This document shows positions 1-6,449 of a stretch of 64,000 nucleotides of DNA, one piece after another. The notes below the pieces were generated by a model. The model made no database searches, had not been told where the DNA came from, and was given only the letters and a program-made list of their open reading frames with translations. Source of the DNA: Desulfovirgula thermocuniculi DSM 16036 (GTDB lineage Bacteria; Bacillota; Desulfotomaculia; Desulfotomaculales; Desulfovirgulaceae); NCBI RefSeq assembly GCF_000429345.1, contig NZ_AUBR01000006.1, positions 21,597 to 85,596 of the forward strand. Reading direction: 5' to 3'. Made by a program: the position numbers and the translations under genes. Positions within the stretch are counted from its first letter, which is position 1. Every line of letters begins with the position of its first letter.

Positions 1-10
1 AGCCACCGTA

Positions 11-694
11 ATGGAGCTTGCCCGGGCGGTCAGGAGCACCGACCTCGAGCTGGACAAATGGAAAAAGCAGCGACTGCAACAGGGCACGGTGACCATCTAC
101 AATAAGCTGGTGGTCGAAGGAGCAGTTATCAATGGAGTGCCCAATTCGAGGAACATCCAGGTTACAAAGACTGGTACCTATACGGCCGGTAATGTTTCCA
201 GGGTGTATGTGGATGGTAAAGACGTCCTGATCCCGGATGAGCAGAACGTGGCTGCGGTGCCCACGAACCCGGACACGGTGGCCAAGACTTACTACACCTG
301 GCTGGACTGGGATGCCAGCGCTGGGAGATATAAAGTATACCTTGGCACCGCCGTCCCGGAGGGCAAATTGAAGCTCTACCAGATCATGGTGCCGGCGGGC
401 GACCAGGGCACAGACCTGAGCGCCTGCACCTTCACAGACCAACGGCGGCTGGAACCAGGGCACCCGAACTATTACAACACCAAGCCCTTCGCCTTAGTCA
501 GCCCTGCGGGGTACCCGATGCTGGACACTCCGGATTATGACGTGTTACTCACGGTGGAAAGCGCCAGCGATCTGGATAAGGTTGGCCGCCTAGAGGTCTA
601 TGATAAGGCGAGCAACGGGTTCAAGATCAGGCTTACCGGCACCGCGGATAACGTTCAGGTGCGCTGGACTATTGTTAATCCGGATATCGCTTAA
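11..694 (+). CDS. Phage tail/fibre-region structural protein, possibly 5'-partial
   Basis: I do not recognise a named family. The 227-residue product is soluble, with no signal peptide or membrane segment. It has many short beta-prone stretches (for example VTIYNKLVVEGAVINGV near residue 26), as in tail-fibre or baseplate-associated proteins. The reading frame is open back to the window edge, so the true start may lie upstream. It precedes a 115-residue gene by 12 nt and then the DGR target gene, and in phages such genes encode host-contact structures. The phage structural role is inferred from context. Confidence 0.6.
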   Translation: MELARAVRSTDLELDKWKKQRLQQGTVTIYNKLVVEGAVINGVPNSRNIQVTKTGTYTAGNVSRVYVDGKDVLIPDEQNVAAVPTNPDTVAKTYYTWLDWDASAGRYKVYLGTAVPEGKLKLYQIMVPAGDQGTDLSACTFTDQRRLEPGHPNYYNTKPFALVSPAGYPMLDTPDYDVLLTVESASDLDKVGRLEVYDKASNGFKIRLTGTADNVQVRWTIVNPDIA

Positions 695-706
695 GGGGGT
701 GAGCGG

Positions 707-1054
707 ATGATTGTACGAGAAGTAAATGAGGGGCCGAAAATCGACTACGCGCTGAACGGGACGGTCCTGAGTCTGGGCAGCGGAACCATCTCGATTGATC
801 TAGCGGCCCGGCAGCAGGATACGGAGACGGTGATCGATATCTGCCGCGACGACGGCCACCTGGTGGAAGGCATGGGGCGATGGTACGTGGCCACCATCAT
901 CATTCCGCCAAGGCGCTATCACCTGGTGGACACCGGCCAGGTAGACGAGAACGGGGCGCCGGTTCTGGCGCGGGAGGCTTTGCCGTTGGACACGGGTTCG
1001 GTAGTTCTAAACCTTTGGGCTTTGCCAAAACAAGAAGGAGGTAGCGAAGCATGA
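707..1054 (+). CDS. Small phage tail-region protein of unknown function
   Basis: Encodes 115 residues and starts at ATG after a strong ribosome-binding site (GGGGGTGA, 6 nt upstream). The last codons overlap the start of the DGR target gene by 4 nt (ATGA), so the two are probably translationally coupled. No signal peptide, membrane helix or catalytic motif is visible. The sequence looks like a compact beta-rich domain with a Pro/Arg turn (IIPPRRYHL). Its place between a fibre-like gene and the variable lectin-like gene suggests a tail-tip assembly or chaperone-like role, which is inference only. Confidence 0.55.
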   Translation: MIVREVNEGPKIDYALNGTVLSLGSGTISIDLAARQQDTETVIDICRDDGHLVEGMGRWYVATIIIPPRRYHLVDTGQVDENGAPVLAREALPLDTGSVVLNLWALPKQEGGSEA

Positions 1055-2184
1055 TTTTCTCAATTAAAGATACCTACCGTCAGGCTGTGGAGGCTGCCAG
1101 CGGTGGAAAGAACACGGTGCTTTACGATGATCTGGGTTACCCATCCATAATGGTTATCATCCCAAGGTTCAAACTGAGCGACATAGACCCCACGTGGCCC
1201 TCCGATCCCCATCCTGCCTTCGTTGTAAACGGTCGTATCGTTGACGAAATCTTTATCTCCAAGTTCCAAAACGTAGTGGTGGGCGGGCGCGCCCTCTCTC
1301 TGCCGATGCAGGACCCCAAGGTCTATGTGAACTTCGACCAGGCCAGGGGTTACTGCACCGCCAAGGGTAAGGGTTGGCATTTGATGACGAACGCGGAGTG
1401 GGCCGCGATTGCCCTCTGGTGCTGGAAGAACGGTTTCTTGCCGCGGGGGAATAACTATGCCGGAGCCGACCACGGAGCACTGTATGAGAACGGCCGCAAA
1501 ACCTATGACTGGATTCTCACTTACAACTGGAACAACCGGGCCTATAAGATTGACGGAGCGAATTATTACCATGTAGGCCGGGTGGCCACAGGGAGTGGGC
1601 CCGCTTCCTGGTACCACGACAACACCCCCTTTGGCATTGCCGACCTAAACGGTAACGTATGGGAGTGGGTCGACGGGCTGAAACTCCACGATGGTAAGAT
1701 ATACGTCCATGGCGCCGGCGGAGTGGCCCAAAACAACTTCGAGACTCAAAACAACAGCCATGATGTGACCGGCTGGGTGGATACCGGGGCATTCTTCGAC
1801 AGCACCGTGGCGGGCGATACAACTCAGACCAGCCACGAGATAGCCGGTGATCCGATTTTGAGCGCGGACCTGACCAACCCCATGTATACTACTGACCCCA
1901 CTTCTGATGCCTACTACGGCTATGAATATGTTGACTTTGAGAGCCTGACCGCCGAGACCGGCTTTACGCCCCCGGCCATGCTGAAACATCTGGCTATCCA
2001 ACCCCCCGGCACTGGCCTTGGCGGCGACGGCCTCTGGGTGCGTAACTACGGGGAGCGCCTCCCGCTCCGGGGCGGGGGTTGGGGCGGTGGTTCGCACGCC
2101 GGGGTTTTTGCTCTGAACCTGGGCGACGCCCGCTCGGCCTCGGCCAACAACATCGGCTTCCGCGCGGCTTTTATTCCCGTGTAA
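1051..2184 (+). CDS. DGR target: FGE-sulfatase/C-type-lectin-fold variable protein
   Basis: A 377-residue protein ending in the hypervariable segment of a diversity-generating retroelement. The middle has the formylglycine-generating-enzyme-like (CLec fold) signatures WHLMTNAEWAAIALW (about residue 109) and FGIADLNGNVWEWV (about residue 194). The last 45 residues (GGGWGGG... to NNIGFRAA) match the translated template repeat, with changes only where the template has adenine. Such proteins are ligand-binding tail-tip receptors or surface proteins in known DGRs. No FGE catalytic function is implied, since the fold is used as a display scaffold. It overlaps the upstream gene by 4 nt and is followed by a GACA-loop hairpin, avd, the template repeat and the reverse transcriptase. 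Confidence 0.92.
   Translation: MIFSIKDTYRQAVEAASGGKNTVLYDDLGYPSIMVIIPRFKLSDIDPTWPSDPHPAFVVNGRIVDEIFISKFQNVVVGGRALSLPMQDPKVYVNFDQARGYCTAKGKGWHLMTNAEWAAIALWCWKNGFLPRGNNYAGADHGALYENGRKTYDWILTYNWNNRAYKIDGANYYHVGRVATGSGPASWYHDNTPFGIADLNGNVWEWVDGLKLHDGKIYVHGAGGVAQNNFETQNNSHDVTGWVDTGAFFDSTVAGDTTQTSHEIAGDPILSADLTNPMYTTDPTSDAYYGYEYVDFESLTAETGFTPPAMLKHLAIQPPGTGLGGDGLWVRNYGERLPLRGGGWGGGSHAGVFALNLGDARSASANNIGFRAAFIPV
2052..2170 (+). repeat. DGR variable repeat (VR)
   Basis: A 119-bp segment covering codons 334-374 of the target gene. It aligns without gaps to the template repeat at 2617-2735. Fifteen positions differ and every one is an adenine in the template: 11 are now G, 4 are C and none is T. All 94 template C, G and T positions are unchanged. 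Ten residues are altered (for example Asn to Gly, Asp or Ala; Gln to His; Ile to Leu). The 3' end is adenine-free and GC-rich, which fits the initiation-of-mutagenic-homing segment. Confidence 0.95.
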
Positions 2185-2211
2185 TCTGGGTTCTGAAACC
2201 TGAAATCTGCT

Positions 2212-2231
2212 GGGCGGGCGACAGCCCGCCC
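2212..2231 (+). promoter_or_regulatory. DGR target-site hairpin with GACA tetraloop
   Basis: A perfect 8-bp inverted repeat (GGGCGGGC, then GCCCGCCC) encloses the four bases GACA. It lies 41 nt after the variable repeat and 27 nt after the target stop codon. Known DGR target sites, such as that of Bordetella phage BPP-1, carry a short GC-rich stem with a GRNA-type loop just downstream of the variable repeat that aids homing. GACA fits that loop pattern. Confidence 0.8.
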
Positions 2232-2261
2232 TCCCAGTTCTTGAACACGGGGGTAAAAGCC

Positions 2262-2597
2262 TTGGCTGAGGAGTTGAAGGTTCTACAAAAAACCTACGAC
2301 ATGATCCAGTATGGCTATATTTGCCTGCGGCAGTACCCCAAAAGCGAGAAGCACACTTTGGCGGCCGAGACCAAGCGGGCCATGTTTGAGTTGCTAAAGG
2401 CCATCATCATGGCCAATAGGCGATACTACAAGAAGAACGCAATCCAAGAGGCTGACGTCCAGTTAGAAATCCTCCGCCATTATATACGGCTTGCAAAGGA
2501 CCTGGAGTTTCTACCCATCAAAAAGTACGAGAACTGGTCTAAGATGACCACAGAAATAGGGAAAATGATTGGCGGCTGGCTTAAGTCAGCCCGTTAA
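2262..2597 (+). CDS. avd: DGR accessory variability determinant (Avd-like)
   Basis: A 111-residue, helix-rich, basic protein of the Avd/bAvd four-helix-bundle type. Avd forms a pentamer that binds the reverse transcriptase and template RNA and is needed for mutagenic cDNA synthesis. Visible features are alternating charged helices (EELKVLQKTYDMIQYGY, then RYYKKNAIQEADVQLEIL) and no catalytic motif. The frame is open further upstream across the variable repeat, but TTG at 2262 has a GGGGG ribosome-binding site 8 nt before it and gives the usual family length. TTG at 2241 is an alternative. The order target-avd-TR-RT matches canonical DGRs. Confidence 0.85.
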   Translation: MAEELKVLQKTYDMIQYGYICLRQYPKSEKHTLAAETKRAMFELLKAIIMANRRYYKKNAIQEADVQLEILRHYIRLAKDLEFLPIKKYENWSKMTTEIGKMIGGWLKSAR

Positions 2598-2616
2598 TCA
2601 TTTTGGGGAGAAAGCC

Positions 2617-2735
2617 AAAGCGCCTCCCGATCCGGGGCGGGAATTGGGACAATGGTTCGCAAGCCGGGGTTTTTGCTCTGAACCTGAACAACGCCCGCTC
2701 GAACTCGGACAACAACATCGGCTTCCGCGCGGCTT
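2617..2735 (+). repeat. DGR template repeat (TR)
   Basis: The invariant 119-bp donor copy of the variable repeat, between avd and the reverse transcriptase. It contains 25 adenines, 15 of which are changed in the variable copy. Adenines cluster in AAC, AAT, GAC and CAA codons when read in the target frame, so their mutation changes the encoded residue. The last 18 bases contain no adenine. It would be transcribed as the template RNA and is not itself a gene. Confidence 0.95.
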
Positions 2736-2922
2736 CACCCTGTAGCCAGAAGTGGCCGGCTCACGGGCCGGCCTCCAGCGCGCAGGGGTAAAGGGGCTTT
2801 CTTCCCTGCCGCGCTCCCGCCAAAGCTCGGGACCGGCAAAAAACTGAATTGCCGGGAAGGCAGTTAGTAACCCGCGAGGGCGAAGGGTGCCACGCCCGGC
2901 GCCTCTTTTTAGAGGTGATGAC
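2736..2922 (+). ncRNA. DGR template-RNA spacer between TR and RT
   Basis: No gene is seen in these 187 bases. In studied DGRs the stretch between the template repeat and the reverse transcriptase is part of the structured template RNA that Avd and RT recognise. Here it carries a 7-bp hairpin (GGCCGGC at 2754-2760 with GCCGGCC at 2767-2773, 7-nt loop) and further GC-rich segments. The ncRNA role is inferred from DGR architecture. The ribosome-binding site of the RT (GAGGTG, 2912-2917) lies at its end. Confidence 0.6.
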
Positions 2923-4035
2923 ATGAAGAAACTTAAGGGGCTATATCCCAAGGTCTACGATTTCGAGAACCTTCTGGAGGCCTACAAGGAGGCCCGTAAA
3001 TGCAAAAGGTTTCAGGACGAAGTCCTGGCGTTTACCCGCAACCTCGAGGAAAACCTGATCAGCATCCAGAACGAGCTAATCTGGAAAACCTACAAGGTGG
3101 GCCGATACAGGGAATTTTTCGTCTACGACCCGAAGAAACGGCTGATTATGGCATTGCCATTTAAGGACCGGGTGGTCCAGTGGGCCATCTACAGGGTACT
3201 TAACCCGCTTTTGGAGCGGCGTTATATCTCGGACAGTTATGCCTGCAGGGTGGGTTACGGGACCCACCGGGCAGCGGACAGACTTCAATACTGGCTCCGG
3301 TATCTGGCCAGAAGATACCCCAGGGTATACGTCCTTAAGCTGGACATAAGCAAGTATTTCTACCGGGTAGACCACGACGTTCTCATGGGGATCTTACGGC
3401 GGATAATAGCCGACGAGGACATGCTCTGGCTGCTAGAGACCATCGTTCGGTCAGAGGACACCAAATTTGGCATCCCCCTGGGCGACCACGGCTTCGAGTG
3501 CGAGAGGGTCGAGGGGGTCGGGATGCCTATTGGCAACCTAACAAGTCAAATGTTTGCCAACCTCTACCTGAACGAGCTGGACCAATACGCCAAGCACGTT
3601 TTGAAAGTCCGGCATTATATCCGCTATATGGACGATGTAATCATTTTGCACCCGGACAAGAAATATCTCTGGCGACTCAAAGAAGAGATTGGTGCCTTTC
3701 TGCAGGACCATTTGCACCTGGTGCTCAACGACAAGACTACCGTCCGGACGGCGGACCAGGGGATTGACTTCTGTGGCTACCGGATATGGCCCACTCATAG
3801 GAAGCTCCGCAAAAGAACGGCCCTTAAAATGAAGCGGCGCCTGAAATACCTTCAGAGAGCCTATGCCCGGGGCGAGGTTGATTGGGAGGAGGTAAACGCC
3901 AGTGTTCAGAGCTACTTGGGCCTCTTAAAGCATTGCAACAGCTACAGGCTGCGGAAGAAGTTGTTTGACGATCTTGTTTTTGTACGAGGAGGGGATGCCG
4001 GTGAGCAAAACGATGATAACCTGGCCAAGGGGTGA
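2923..4035 (+). CDS. DGR reverse transcriptase
   Basis: A 370-residue reverse transcriptase that copies template RNA with errors at adenines. The catalytic aspartates are visible in LKLDISKYF (Asp141) and YMDD (Asp237, Asp238). The stretch MPIGNLTSQMFANLYLNELD (about residues 201-220) has the DGR form IGxxxSQ in place of the QGxxxSP of group II intron enzymes. The C-terminal QGIDFCGYRIW block is also typical of the DGR clade. No maturase or endonuclease domain is present. ATG 2923 follows GAGGTG by 5 nt, and an in-frame ATG at 2887 lacks such a site. The end overlaps the region of the next gene's ribosome-binding site. Confidence 0.95.
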   Translation: MKKLKGLYPKVYDFENLLEAYKEARKCKRFQDEVLAFTRNLEENLISIQNELIWKTYKVGRYREFFVYDPKKRLIMALPFKDRVVQWAIYRVLNPLLERRYISDSYACRVGYGTHRAADRLQYWLRYLARRYPRVYVLKLDISKYFYRVDHDVLMGILRRIIADEDMLWLLETIVRSEDTKFGIPLGDHGFECERVEGVGMPIGNLTSQMFANLYLNELDQYAKHVLKVRHYIRYMDDVIILHPDKKYLWRLKEEIGAFLQDHLHLVLNDKTTVRTADQGIDFCGYRIWPTHRKLRKRTALKMKRRLKYLQRAYARGEVDWEEVNASVQSYLGLLKHCNSYRLRKKLFDDLVFVRGGDAGEQNDDNLAKG

Positions 4036-4040
4036 GGCTT

Positions 4041-4262
4041 ATGCCCGGGCCTGATCTCGCGCAATATGGTATTGCATTCTTCACGGTGGCAGGTTTGATT
4101 TTCTTGGTAGCCCAGTGGTTCAAGCAAAAGAGTGACCAGGAGTTAGCCGAGGTGGTCCAAAACAATACCAAAGCCTTAGAGCAGTTAACTACCTTGATCC
4201 AGGTGGCGTTAGCCCGGCAGGAGGCTAAGATAGACGAGTTGCTTGAGCGGGCGAGGCGGTGA
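4041..4262 (+). CDS. Small membrane protein with coiled-coil tail, holin-like (BhlA/UviB type)
   Basis: About 73 residues: a short N-terminus, one hydrophobic helix (GIAFFTVAGLIFLVAQWF), then a charged heptad-like helix rich in Glu, Gln and Leu. This layout is that of BhlA/UviB-type putative holins, which lie next to endolysin genes and help release them. ATG 4041 sits just after the RT stop codon, with GGGGTGAGG as ribosome-binding site. A GTG at 4032 is an alternative overlapping start. The lysis role rests on topology and the amidase gene two positions downstream. Confidence 0.6.
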   Translation: MPGPDLAQYGIAFFTVAGLIFLVAQWFKQKSDQELAEVVQNNTKALEQLTTLIQVALARQEAKIDELLERARR

Positions 4263-4267
4263 TAGTC

Positions 4268-4528
4268 ATGAAACCTTCCTTTTGGAGCCGCCCCTTCGAG
4301 CTTTCTTTCAAGGACGTGCTGGCGATAGCCTTTTCCAGCACGTTTCTTTATTTCTGCTGGCACGCTATGAGTAGTAAAGATGCCCTGGCGGTAGTGCAGA
4401 CACTTATCCCGTTGATGGGGATAATCCTGGGCGGGTATTTTGTCCAGGAGAGCGCAACTATATGGTTCCAGCGCAGCCAGCGGGAGGTGAGTGGCAGTGA
4501 AAATAATCGAAACCAATCTGAGATTTAA
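4268..4528 (+). CDS. Two-helix membrane protein, probable holin or holin partner
   Basis: About 86 residues with two hydrophobic segments (LAIAFSSTFLYFCW and VQTLIPLMGIILGGYFV) joined by a short charged turn, and a polar C-terminus rich in Ser, Asn and Glu. This is the usual topology of small class II holins. GTG 4259 would overlap the previous gene, while ATG 4268 has a better spaced GGCGGTGAT site. Its 3' end overlaps the start of the amidase gene by about 32 nt, as in tightly packed lysis cassettes. No named family could be assigned with certainty. Confidence 0.55.
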   Translation: MKPSFWSRPFELSFKDVLAIAFSSTFLYFCWHAMSSKDALAVVQTLIPLMGIILGGYFVQESATIWFQRSQREVSGSENNRNQSEI

Positions 4529-5144
4529 CCAACCCCTTGGGTACCGGTCCAGAACCGACTTTATAGTCCTGCACCACGCTGACGCCACCAACTGCACGGT
4601 GTGGGACGTGCACCAGTGGCACCTAAATAATGGCTGGGCTGGCATCGGGTACCACTATTTCATCACCAAGGCCGGCGAAATCTACCGCGGCCGGCCGCGG
4701 GACACAATAGGTTCCCATTGTTACGGCTACAACAGCCGCAGCGTAGGCATCTGCTGTGAGGGCAACTTTGAGGAGGAATACATGCCTGCCGCCCAGTGGC
4801 GGGCCGTCCTCGAACTCGTGCGGGAACTTAAGCGCATCTACCCCGACGCCTGCGTCGTCGGCCACTGCGAGTTAAACTCCACGTCCTGTCCGGGACGGTA
4901 TTTCCCACTGGAGGACATTAAGGCCGGCCGCGGGCCGGTGGAAGTAGTTAAGGAGGTAATATGGGGCATGTTCAAAGATGTTCCGAACGATCACTGGGCA
5001 AAGAACAGCATCGAGCGGCTGGCCCAGTTGGGACTTCTGAAAGGGGACGAGTATGGCAATTTCCGTCCCGACGAGCCCGTGACCCGCGCGCAACTTGCCG
5101 CTGTGCTGGAGAGGTTGCTGAAGTTCCTCGGGAAGCTGGAGTGA
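4497..5144 (+). CDS. Phage endolysin: N-acetylmuramoyl-L-alanine amidase (Amidase_2) with SLH-like tail
   Basis: A zinc amidase that cuts the bond between MurNAc and L-Ala of peptidoglycan at host lysis. The PGRP/Amidase_2 domain fills residues 1 to about 140, with the first zinc histidine in FIVLHHADA, a WAGIGYHYFI core and VGHCELNSTSCPGRYFP carrying the second His and the Cys ligand. A C-terminal SLH-like wall-binding module follows (FKDVPNDHWAKNSIERLAQL). There is no signal peptide, which suits holin-dependent export. GTG 4497 lies 6 nt after GGAGGTGA, and GTG 4491 is too close to that site. Confidence 0.9.
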   Translation: MKIIETNLRFNQPLGYRSRTDFIVLHHADATNCTVWDVHQWHLNNGWAGIGYHYFITKAGEIYRGRPRDTIGSHCYGYNSRSVGICCEGNFEEEYMPAAQWRAVLELVRELKRIYPDACVVGHCELNSTSCPGRYFPLEDIKAGRGPVEVVKEVIWGMFKDVPNDHWAKNSIERLAQLGLLKGDEYGNFRPDEPVTRAQLAAVLERLLKFLGKLE

Positions 5145-5151
5145 TGGCACA

Positions 5152-5274
5152 ATGACTAACCACGAGCACTTGGAAGCTATACTGGAGTTTCTTCGCAGGG
5201 CAGAGGAGGCGGGATTTGACACCTCTGCCCTGCGCGTTTTTGCGCTTTCCCTCTATGGCGTACCTACTTCCTAA
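5152..5274 (+). CDS. 40-residue phage protein of unknown function
   Basis: A small frame beginning MTNHEHLEAILEFLRRAEEA and ending YGVPTS, 7 nt after the endolysin stop. GGAGTGA overlaps the upstream stop and is correctly spaced from ATG 5152, which suggests translational coupling. The protein is predicted to be mainly one amphipathic helix rich in Glu and Leu. No family is recognised. Spanin-like or antiholin roles are sometimes filled by such genes beside lysis modules, but nothing in the sequence shows that here. Confidence 0.45.
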   Translation: MTNHEHLEAILEFLRRAEEAGFDTSALRVFALSLYGVPTS

Positions 5275-5296
5275 GACAAGAAAGGGGTGCCTATTT

Positions 5297-5536
5297 GTGC
5301 GGCCATTACTGCAAAGACTCACGTCGAGAAAATTTATTTTGGCTCTTGTTGCGGCTTTGATAGCGTTTATTCAGGGCCTCTACCCTGACTTTCCGGGAGA
5401 GGCGGCAAAAACGGTGGTACTCGCCTTACTTGGTTATGTTGCTGCCGAAGCCGCTGTGGATGCCGCGGCTCAGTTAGCAAAATGGGCAACAAGCAAGCGG
5501 GGCGAAAACGATGTCAATACCAATGGAGGAGAGTAG
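5297..5536 (+). CDS. Small phage membrane protein, possible holin
   Basis: About 79 residues from GTG 5297, which follows AAGGGG by 9 nt. The frame extends further upstream but over the preceding small gene and without a better start. Two hydrophobic segments are visible (FILALVAALIAFIQGL and VVLALLGYVAAEAAV), separated by a short polar turn, with a basic C-terminus. This matches small phage holins and membrane proteins found beside amidases. It ends 26 nt inside the next gene. It may be a second holin or an unrelated membrane protein. Confidence 0.5.
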   Translation: MRPLLQRLTSRKFILALVAALIAFIQGLYPDFPGEAAKTVVLALLGYVAAEAAVDAAAQLAKWATSKRGENDVNTNGGE

Positions 5537-5729
5537 TTGTCCCTGCAGCCTGTGCGGGTGCGGTTGTGGGGCCCACGTAGAGTGTCCAGTACGGAAGGAA
5601 CTGGCGCGGGCAGTTGAAGAGGCCCGCAAACTGCGTTTGGAGAACGAGCGGCTTAAGAAAGTTCTCGAAAACATCGCATTCAGTGCCAGTGCTGCGGTGA
5701 TACCTCATGGCCCGTCCGACGTTCGATGA
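5511..5729 (+). CDS. Cys-rich coiled-coil phage protein of unknown function
   Basis: A 72-residue protein whose N-terminus packs seven cysteines and a histidine (CPCSLCGCGCGAHVEC, residues 10-25). This is likely a metal-binding knuckle. A basic leucine-rich helix follows (VRKELARAVEEARKLRLEN and onward) that could form a coiled coil. It overlaps the upstream membrane-protein gene by 26 nt and the deaminase fragment downstream by 23 nt. No family is recognised. The zinc-finger-plus-coiled-coil layout would suit a small DNA- or protein-binding factor, which is inference. Confidence 0.5.
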   Translation: MSIPMEESSCPCSLCGCGCGAHVECPVRKELARAVEEARKLRLENERLKKVLENIAFSASAAVIPHGPSDVR

Positions 5730-6003
5730 GATCTACATGGAAGTGACGGACGTGATTGCCCGCCGGTCCACCTGCCTGCGCAAGAAGGTGGGCGCGGTTA
5801 TCGTGGTGGACCGGCGCATTCTCTCCCACGGCTACAACGGCGTTGTAAGCGGCGCACCCCACTGCTGCGACACCGGGCAGTGCCTCAAGGATCTGGCCGG
5901 CCGGGAGGACTACAAGCCCTGCGTGCACGCCGAGCAAAACGCCGTCACTGGGCACATTGGCAAGAAAGAAAATTGGTGCCCAATTGGTGCCCAAACGGGC
6001 TAA
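5707..6003 (+). pseudogene. Truncated deoxycytidylate (dCMP) deaminase, ComEB-like
   Basis: The first 85 or so residues match dCMP/cytidine deaminases: an N-terminal helix, RSTCLRKKVGAVIV, GYNGVVSGAPHCCD and the zinc-binding, proton-shuttling HAEQNAV motif (His-Ala-Glu near residue 77). Family members run to about 150 residues and need a second zinc motif, PCxxC, about 25-30 residues later. Here the frame diverges after HAEQNAV and stops at 6003, so that motif is missing and the enzyme should be inactive. The break lies 95 bp before the tRNA fragment, which suggests damage linked to the attachment region. Confidence 0.75.
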
Positions 6004-6097
6004 AACAAGCACAGTTTGACAATAAAGCTCTAATAAAAAACCTAGTCAAATCAAGGCTTTCCGGGTTCGCTTGTGGCAGGGCTAAGTGTTGTCTTAA

Positions 6098-6156
6098 GAC
6101 TTAAAATCCCGGGGGCCGCGAGGCCCGTACCGGTTCGATTCCGGTCTCCGGCACCA
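6098..6156 (+). other. tRNA-Leu(UAA) 3' fragment, prophage attachment-site remnant
   Basis: The bases from the anticodon loop to the CCA end of a leucine tRNA are present: loop CTTAAAA (6100-6106), a long variable arm (GGGGGCC, GCGA, GGCCCGT), a T-arm ACCGG/TTCGATT/CCGGT, acceptor strand CTCCGGC, then A and an encoded CCA (6154-6156). No matching acceptor 5' strand GCCGGAG or D-arm precedes it, and the bases before the loop do not pair with TCCCG. It is therefore not a functional tRNA but the duplicated 3' end left by integration. The intact gene is expected beyond the left window edge. Confidence 0.85.
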
Positions 6157-6182
6157 AAGAAAGCATTTTATTTTAATTTTTT

Positions 6183-6217
6183 TAGAGGGCACTTGAAAAA
6201 GTGCCCTCTAAAATTTT
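6183..6217 (+). terminator. Bidirectional intrinsic terminator after the tRNA fragment
   Basis: An 11-bp perfect stem (TAGAGGGCACT, 6183-6193, with AGTGCCCTCTA, 6200-6210) with a 6-nt loop is flanked by a T-run upstream and AAAATTTT downstream. It is probably the original terminator of the tRNA-Leu gene before integration. Confidence 0.85.
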
Positions 6218-6449
6218 AGGTGCCCGCTTGCTGCCCGGCAGGCCCCGCGATTTTTCCGCAAGGAAGCGTTCTGCTTGTGCTCTTGTGAGCCCTGTTATAA
6301 AAAAGAAAGGGCTAAAAAATTTCCCCACCTCGGGTTATATTTGGGTTATAATAGGGAGAACGTATGTTTGCGGGCGAACGCATTTCCCGCGTCATAATTA
6401 TACTTCCAGGAGGTGAATCCGGCTCCCGGGAGGGGAGCCGGGGCTGGCC
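6218..6449 (+). promoter_or_regulatory. Leader of the Amidase_3 gene
   Basis: No gene is seen in these 232 bases. A TATAAT at 6347-6352 could be a sigma-A -10 element, but no convincing -35 lies 17 bp upstream. A strong ribosome-binding site (AGGAGGTGA, about 6408) is not followed by a start in the amidase frame. A small hairpin (GGCTCCC/GGGAGCC, 6421-6439) separates it from ATG 6450. Confidence 0.3.

Larger units (their letters stand above)
1..6156. mobile_element. Right end of an integrated prophage
   Basis: This is inferred from gene content and a boundary scar. Tail/fibre-type genes, a diversity-generating retroelement, holin-like membrane proteins, a peptidoglycan amidase without a signal peptide and several tiny overlapping genes all run on the plus strand with short or negative gaps, as in a phage late region. 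The block stops at a tRNA-Leu 3' fragment (6098-6156) that has no 5' half, as expected at one end of an element inserted into a tRNA gene. The left end, the integrase and the structural genes lie outside the window. Whether the phage is still inducible cannot be judged. Confidence 0.8.

Noticed and set aside
1051..2184. Active formylglycine-generating enzyme or sulfatase modifier
   Set aside because: The fold motifs are present, but DGR targets use this fold as a display scaffold and the C-terminus is hypervariable. No sulfatase gene is nearby.
2603..2791. Small plus-strand frame covering the template repeat
   Set aside because: It exists because the TR mirrors coding sequence of the target gene. 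It lacks a proper upstream gene context and the TR functions as RNA template.
5970..6097. C-terminal tail of a phage integrase joined to the deaminase fragment
   Set aside because: The short frames here (for example KLVPNWCPNGLKQAQ) hint at such a tail, but no catalytic Arg or Tyr motif is present, so it cannot be supported.
6098..6156. Functional tRNA-Leu gene
   Set aside because: The acceptor 5' strand, D-arm and anticodon 5' stem are missing.
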